Assembly (NCBI RefSeq): GCF_023337795.1
Contig: NZ_JALIRS010000005.1
Span: 248,001-312,000, forward strand
Direction of reading: 5' to 3'
DNA: 64,000 nucleotides
Source of the DNA: Lysinibacillus sp. BPa_S21
Lineage (GTDB): Bacteria > Bacillota > Bacilli > Bacillales_A > Planococcaceae
Position numbers and translations under genes: made by a program. Each line of letters opens with the position of its first letter. The stretch's first letter is position 1. Of this stretch, positions 60,352 through 64,000 are shown piece after piece. Under the pieces are notes generated by a model that was not told where the DNA came from, did not search any database, and saw nothing but the letters and a program-made list of their open reading frames with translations.

Positions 60352-60746
60352 TAACTGTAAAAAAAGTTAGTCTATTTTGTTCTGTAGTTCTAATTATTTC
60401 AATTGGTGGTTATGGTATTTATGAATGGATTACAAAAGAGATAATTAATGCTTCTACACTATTCTTTGTTTTTTTAGGAATCGGTTTCCTATTTCAATCC
60501 TTAACTTGGGGTGAAATGGATGGAAAACATGAGGGTGAAAAAGATGAGATGGAAAAGCATATTACACTTTTAAGTTCTAAAATAAGCTATTACTTATTAT
60601 TGTTTTTAATGCTAATTGTTCTAATGGTATCTGAAAAAGTAACTGCAATGAATGATATAAAAAATATTCCACTTGTTATTGTAATTGGACTTGCTTGGAT
60701 AACAATGCCTATTACTGAATTAGTTGTTTCAAAAAAATATCGTTAA
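60348..60746 (+). CDS. Small membrane protein paired with an HTH regulator
   Basis: A 132-residue protein with four hydrophobic segments and an acidic loop (DGKHEGEKDEMEKHITLLSS) between helices 2 and 3, as in DUF2178/DUF3796-type partners of XRE regulators. Same length as the membrane protein at 28941, though the sequences differ. Coupled to the HTH gene by a 4-base overlap. Function unknown; sensing of envelope state or membrane-held control of the regulator is possible. Confidence 0.78.
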   Translation: MITVKKVSLFCSVVLIISIGGYGIYEWITKEIINASTLFFVFLGIGFLFQSLTWGEMDGKHEGEKDEMEKHITLLSSKISYYLLLFLMLIVLMVSEKVTAMNDIKNIPLVIVIGLAWITMPITELVVSKKYR

Positions 60747-60775
60747 TTTTGCGGAATACCATTAAAATGAAATCT

Positions 60776-60857
60776 TCTTAAACGAACAGGATGCTTTACT
60801 TAAAGATCATTGAGTTGCATAGGCAGCTCTTTTTTTCTTTATTGAACTAACGGTGCA
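60776..60857 (-). repeat. Dispersed repeat A, full-length copy 3 (inverted)
   Basis: On the minus strand GCACCGTTAGTTCAATAAAG, AAAAAAAGAGCTGCC, GCAACTCAATGATCTTTAAG and TAAAGCATCCTGTTCGTTTA follow the order of copies 1 and 2. Confidence 0.8.
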
Positions 60858-60894
60858 AATAAATCATATATACTAATAGTTAGGGGGTGTTAGA

Positions 60895-61056
60895 ATGTAT
60901 GAAACAAGATGGGCTACCAATGAAGAAATTACAATTATGGCTGATCCTTGGTACAAAATGGCATGTGAATTGGGAGAAATAGACGGAATACCAAAGCCAG
61001 ATTTAAAAAGATTTGAAGAAGTTAAAAACTTATTTGTAAAAGAATCTGAATTATGA
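60895..61056 (+). CDS. Small hypothetical protein (53 aa)
   Basis: GGGGGTGTTAGA precedes an ATG at 60895 and a 53-codon frame, MYETRWATNEEITIMADPWY and onward, ends ...KNLFVKESEL at a TGA (61054-61056). Soluble, acidic, no known family. The stop overlaps the broken 3' edge of a group II intron fragment, so the original C-terminus may have been longer. Confidence 0.6.
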   Translation: MYETRWATNEEITIMADPWYKMACELGEIDGIPKPDLKRFEEVKNLFVKESEL

Positions 61057-61177
61057 GACCCGTGTTTTGCCTTCAGATTCCGCGTCACCACGGACACCCT
61101 TGCTCTTGGCTAACCTCTACTTCTGTCTTCGTGGTTCGGGACTTGCACCCTATAGTTCATACGCATGCCGGGCGCAC
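61055..61177 (-). mobile_element. Group II intron 5'-end fragment 2
   Basis: From 61177 the minus strand reads GTGCGCCCGGCATGCG, CTATAGGGTGCAAGTCCC, GAAGACAGAAGTAGAGGTTA, GCCAAGAGCAAGGGTGTCC and GTGACGCGGAATCTGAAGGC: the 5' end and domain I of a bacterial group II intron. It breaks off at 61055, about 123 nt in. Neither reverse transcriptase nor domains V/VI are present. Confidence 0.75.
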
Positions 61178-61220
61178 ATAAAAAAAGGTACTAGTTCTAT
61201 TTTGAACTGACCCCTTTTCT

Positions 61221-61544
61221 CTATTCTCTATGTTTATAAGTATCATCCTGTTCCATTTCAGGATAAGGGAAAAGTTGCTTTATCTTTCCGTTCGATTTCT
61301 CATAATCATAAACATGGTATTTTTCATCTTCAAAGATTACAGTTGCTTGATATTTTATTCCAACCCCTATTTTTGAATCTATCTTATAAATATCATCTTC
61401 ACTATAATTCTTATTGTTTATTAAATATTCATGAGTATCTTTTTTGATTGTGTAAAGCTGGTACTTTACATACCCATAAGTCCCTACAAAATAAAGGAGA
61501 AGTGCCCCGACTATAATTGAAAATACTATTGCAAATTTTTTCAC
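61221..61544 (-). CDS. DUF3139-family protein
   Basis: A 107-residue protein with one N-terminal helix (about 4-22) and a small extracellular domain of the DUF3139 type (KKDTHEYLINNKNYSEDDIY, then YQATVIFEDEKYHVYDYEK). Members are exported Bacillus proteins of unknown role. The start is GTG with AAGGGG 8 nt upstream. Confidence 0.82.
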   Translation of the reverse strand: MKKFAIVFSIIVGALLLYFVGTYGYVKYQLYTIKKDTHEYLINNKNYSEDDIYKIDSKIGVGIKYQATVIFEDEKYHVYDYEKSNGKIKQLFPYPEMEQDDTYKHRE

Positions 61545-61761
61545 TAACGTAACCCCTTTTCATTCTCTAATTATTCATTAGCAATGCTCATTATGCTTGG
61601 AAATAGATTTCTTCTAACGTTACAAAAACTTTCAAGTGCTACTTTAAATATATTAGTTACCCATCCGATATAAAAAAAGGGTCTCCTGTAAAAAAATACT
61701 AATAATAACAAATATTTTTTGAGGAGAAACCTAATTATTTATACATGGGAGGATAATTGAC

Positions 61762-62241
61762 ATGAAATTTACGAAACTATTTAGTTTTCTGCTTGTGGTA
61801 ATAATGATGTTTTCGTTTACAACATCTACAACACTAGCTGCATCATCTTCAAAAACGTTTACTTCTAGGGATACAATGAGTTTAACACTTGCTCAACAAA
61901 CAAGTGGAGATTCTAGTGTAGCTACATTTAACGTTTCTGGATTACCATCTGACGCTGTAGTTACTAAAGTGGTAGTTGATGCCAATAGTGGTCTCACATA
62001 TGGAGGTAACGGAGCAATTGTTTCCAATACAGTATACATCAAAAATGATTCTATGAGCACTTATGCTTCTGCGCCTTGGGGTTCGCTTAATAAGACTGAA
62101 ATAACTACTGGAGTTTTAGGAAAAATAGCTAACGGTACATGGTCTATTTATTATAATGGGACAAATGTAAGTATTTTAGCAGGTACTTCATGGAAGAAAT
62201 ATTCCTCTCCTAAATTAACCGTTTACTATAGCTACAATTAG
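61762..62241 (+). CDS. Secreted beta-rich hypothetical protein
   Basis: A 159-residue exported protein. The signal peptide (MKFTKLFSFLLVVIMMFSFT) probably ends after LAA near 28-29. The mature part is Ser/Thr-rich with many beta strands and no cysteine; it has a WSIYYNG motif. No anchor. GGGAGGATAATTGAC precedes the ATG, so expression is well supported. Family not recognised. Confidence 0.8.
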   Translation: MKFTKLFSFLLVVIMMFSFTTSTTLAASSSKTFTSRDTMSLTLAQQTSGDSSVATFNVSGLPSDAVVTKVVVDANSGLTYGGNGAIVSNTVYIKNDSMSTYASAPWGSLNKTEITTGVLGKIANGTWSIYYNGTNVSILAGTSWKKYSSPKLTVYYSYN

Positions 62242-62291
62242 AAAAAATAGTATAACTAGTTTTTTTGATCTCTCATAAAGGGGGTATAAAG

Positions 62292-62813
62292 ATGAGATTT
62301 CCGACTATTAGTAGTGATACATTAAAATTGTTAGGTGTTGAAAATAAATTAACACCTATTTCAATGCCAAGTTTTTCAGGGATAAATGCGATGCCGACAA
62401 AATCAGCTCCGGCGATGAGTGAAGAAAAATATAAGGAAGCGATTATCGCACAGGCAAAAAAAGACTTTGAAAATGGTAAGTGTGGTGGCCATAAAAATCC
62501 TTCCTATATGACACTTAAGAACAGCTTTGTATCTGTAGTCTCACCTGACCGTAAAGGCTCGATCTCACAAATGTTAAGGCAATTACCATTCATGCAGCGT
62601 GGAAATATGAGCTATTTAGAGATAAAGGATGCGAGAGGGAATATTACTTCTACCTATTCACCTCATAATGGTTGGCATGCAATCGGTACAAGAGAAGAAC
62701 AGCGTCGTGAAAGTGAATTTGATGCTATTTATATAGAAACTTGGCGCGCATTAAAAGCAGAAGCACAGCAGCAAGTAAAACCAACATCTAGTTCGATTGA
62801 TACATTTATTTAA
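62292..62813 (+). CDS. Hypothetical soluble protein
   Basis: A 173-residue protein without signal or membrane segment. The N-terminus is flexible (Ser, Pro, Met-rich: SMPSFSGINAMPTKSAPAMS), followed by a helical body (EEKYKEAIIAQAKKDFENGK; later RREESEFDAIYIETWRALKA-like helix). AAAGGGGGTATAAAG precedes the ATG at 62292; a 9-codon longer frame lacks a site. Family not recognised. Confidence 0.75.
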   Translation: MRFPTISSDTLKLLGVENKLTPISMPSFSGINAMPTKSAPAMSEEKYKEAIIAQAKKDFENGKCGGHKNPSYMTLKNSFVSVVSPDRKGSISQMLRQLPFMQRGNMSYLEIKDARGNITSTYSPHNGWHAIGTREEQRRESEFDAIYIETWRALKAEAQQQVKPTSSSIDTFI

Positions 62814-62866
62814 GTTATACAAAACATACAAAATAACGTTCCCAAATGAAAATTTGGAAACACATT

Positions 62867-62909
62867 AAAAAGCCACGAATGTTGTTAAATCAACATTTTG
62901 TGGCTTTTT
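62867..62909 (+). terminator. Rho-independent terminator
   Basis: AAAAAGCCAC(G)AATGTTG pairs with CAACATT(T)TGTGGCTTTTT over a 6-nt loop. Confidence 0.88.
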
Positions 62910-63059
62910 CTAAACTAAAACATAATATTTATTAAAACCAACTAAGTCGGACATTTTGCAGAAAATATAGTTTCGTTAAACTATGCCGAAACACTTCCAC
63001 CAATAACTATACTAAACCCTAGTAACTATAACTTAATTTATACGATAAAGACAAAAAGG

Positions 63060-63210
63060 AAAAAAGAAATATGTAACATCTATTCTTGCTCATTTAAATC
63101 GTTTAAATGGCGAATAAGTAATGCCACCTGAAGATGATATGCCTTTAAAGTTTGTAAAGAAAAACCTCAATTTAGAAAAAAATACTAACGGGTCAGATGT
63201 AAACCGATAA
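63060..63210 (+). pseudogene. Possible 3' remnant of a lost gene
   Basis: The + strand reads KKYVTSILAHLNRLNGE, an in-frame TAA, then VMPPEDDMPLKFVKKNLNLE, KNTNGSDVNR and a stop at 63208-63210. No ribosome binding site. Protein-like but short. It is the only coding-like stretch in the gap 62814-63541. Confidence 0.35.
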
Positions 63211-63240
63211 TAAAATTGTTTAATATTATTATAAAAATAT

Positions 63241-63278
63241 AAGAGCCTTGCTACACTCTAGCGTGTAGTAAGGCTCTT
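63241..63278. terminator. Perfect 16-bp hairpin
   Basis: AAGAGCCTTGCTACAC pairs with GTGTAGTAAGGCTCTT over the loop TCTAGC. It follows the remnant at 63060-63210. Confidence 0.72.
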
Positions 63279-63541
63279 TAAAGTTGTTTAATTTCTATAC
63301 ATTTAAAAGGTATTTGTACTTAAAATTCATTAATAAAGTTGTTTAATTCTTATTGAACTAAAGCACCTGTTTCTTTAAGTGTAATATTTCAAAATCCTTC
63401 CTAAAAAAATATCGGACTATCTTTTTAGATTGAAACATAAAAACTAAACTTTGTACTACAACTAAAATTTAAAATACTGTGTTACTAAATAGAGGTGTTA
63501 TAGCTATAAAAATCTTCTTACCTACTTTATTACATCAATTA

Positions 63542-64000
63542 CTAGGGGAATGGAACTACGGTATACTTAAGCCATCCGGTACGTTTTAATGTTCTTATAT
63601 CTCTAAATTCTCCATCTTTTCCGACTACAAAAAGAATATTGTTTTCAGGATAATCTTCACCTAAAGAAGTCACTGAATTTTGTTTGTAAGATACCACCTG
63701 TATATTTAAAAAATACTTCCCTTCACACAACACTTTACTTTCTTTAAAATCGTTTAAAATATCACTGGCTTTCGGGATTGTATTGTTATTTTCGTAAACA
63801 TTAAATATATAATGGAAATTAATAACTGACTCATTGTTCAAAGGATACAACGATTCATTTTCATCGCTTGTTAGTGATGGTAATAATGAATTGGTGTCTA
63901 TTTTTTCTTTCTTTCTAAGGTCATCAATTAGCCTTTTTTTTTGATCTTTTTCAATATTAAAATCAAGATAATAATTTTTTGAAGGTCCATCCATTAAATG
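63542..64000 (-). CDS. Hypothetical protein, probably cut by the window edge
   Basis: At least 150 codons are open on the minus strand, ending at 63542. An ATG exists at 63994, but no ribosome binding site is visible between it and the window edge, and the frame continues to base 64000, so the real start is probably outside. The visible part is soluble and hydrophilic (YLDFNIEKDQKKRLIDDLRK, then ILFVVGKDGEFRDIRTLKRT). Family not recognised. Confidence 0.65.
   Translation of the reverse strand, partial: HLMDGPSKNYYLDFNIEKDQKKRLIDDLRKKEKIDTNSLLPSLTSDENESLYPLNNESVINFHYIFNVYENNNTIPKASDILNDFKESKVLCEGKYFLNIQVVSYKQNSVTSLGEDYPENNILFVVGKDGEFRDIRTLKRTGWLKYTVVPFP

Overview
The window reads as an AT-rich Gram-positive chromosome of the Bacillaceae/Planococcaceae type, most like Lysinibacillus. 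This is inferred from Bacillus-style AGGAGG ribosome binding sites with many TTG/GTG starts, S-layer homology (SLH) proteins, a HemAT aerotaxis receptor, a lysine riboswitch, and families such as DUF3139, DUF3888, DUF4275 and DUF418. No rRNA, tRNA, CRISPR array or origin was found.

1-12.5 kb: after a YbaK-like deacylase, an alpha/beta hydrolase and an EamA transporter comes the most coherent system. A PAS-AAA+-Fis sigma-54 activator is divergent from an operon of ferredoxin reductase, [4Fe-4S] ferredoxin, CntA-like Rieske oxygenase, aldehyde dehydrogenase, D-malate/tartrate-type decarboxylating dehydrogenase and BCCT carrier, followed by rpoN/sigL. A near-perfect -24/-12 promoter and two 18-bp direct repeats 32 bp apart sit between activator and operon. 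The likely role is L-carnitine uptake and cleavage to trimethylamine and malic semialdehyde, then D-malate, then pyruvate, with regulator, promoter and sigma factor all in one locus.

12.5-25.7 kb: accessory DNA. It holds an unknown beta-rich protein, a secreted protein with two blocks of 14-residue (42-bp) repeats, small membrane proteins, two unrelated 21-bp-period intergenic arrays, a CPBP protease, DUF4275, a degenerate MraY/TagO-like protein, an IS30-family element and a lipoprotein.

26-30.7 kb: a lysine riboswitch with promoter and terminator precedes an isochorismatase-fold hydrolase and an APC permease. Next is an HTH-membrane protein pair with two palindromic operators, then an alpha/beta hydrolase.

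31-45 kb: polysaccharide deacetylase, two chemoreceptors with an SLH-gene scrap between them, an orphan gp25-like baseplate gene, DUF6440, a PAS-HD-GYP protein, HemAT (apparently starting at ATT), an Mga/AtxA-like regulator, a DJ-1/PfpI protein, and an ECF sigma/anti-sigma pair flanked by decayed partial copies.

45-64 kb: double-CXXC protein, decayed genes, a BspA/InlB-repeat/SLH surface protein, a second YbaK, a YgiC/YgiB-like pair with a truncated duplicate, two nitroreductase paralogues around a butanediol dehydrogenase and a [2Fe-2S] ferredoxin, a DUF418 membrane protein, a VP1-like phospholipase A2, CcdC, a second HTH-membrane pair with the same 43-bp operator spacing as the first, a group II intron scrap and small secreted or unknown proteins.

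Two dispersed intergenic repeat families recur through the second half. Many gaps hold short readable remnants of dead genes (integrase, glucose dehydrogenase, DUF3888, SLH, anti-sigma and several unidentified), so from about 13 kb on this looks like a region that gains and loses genes often.
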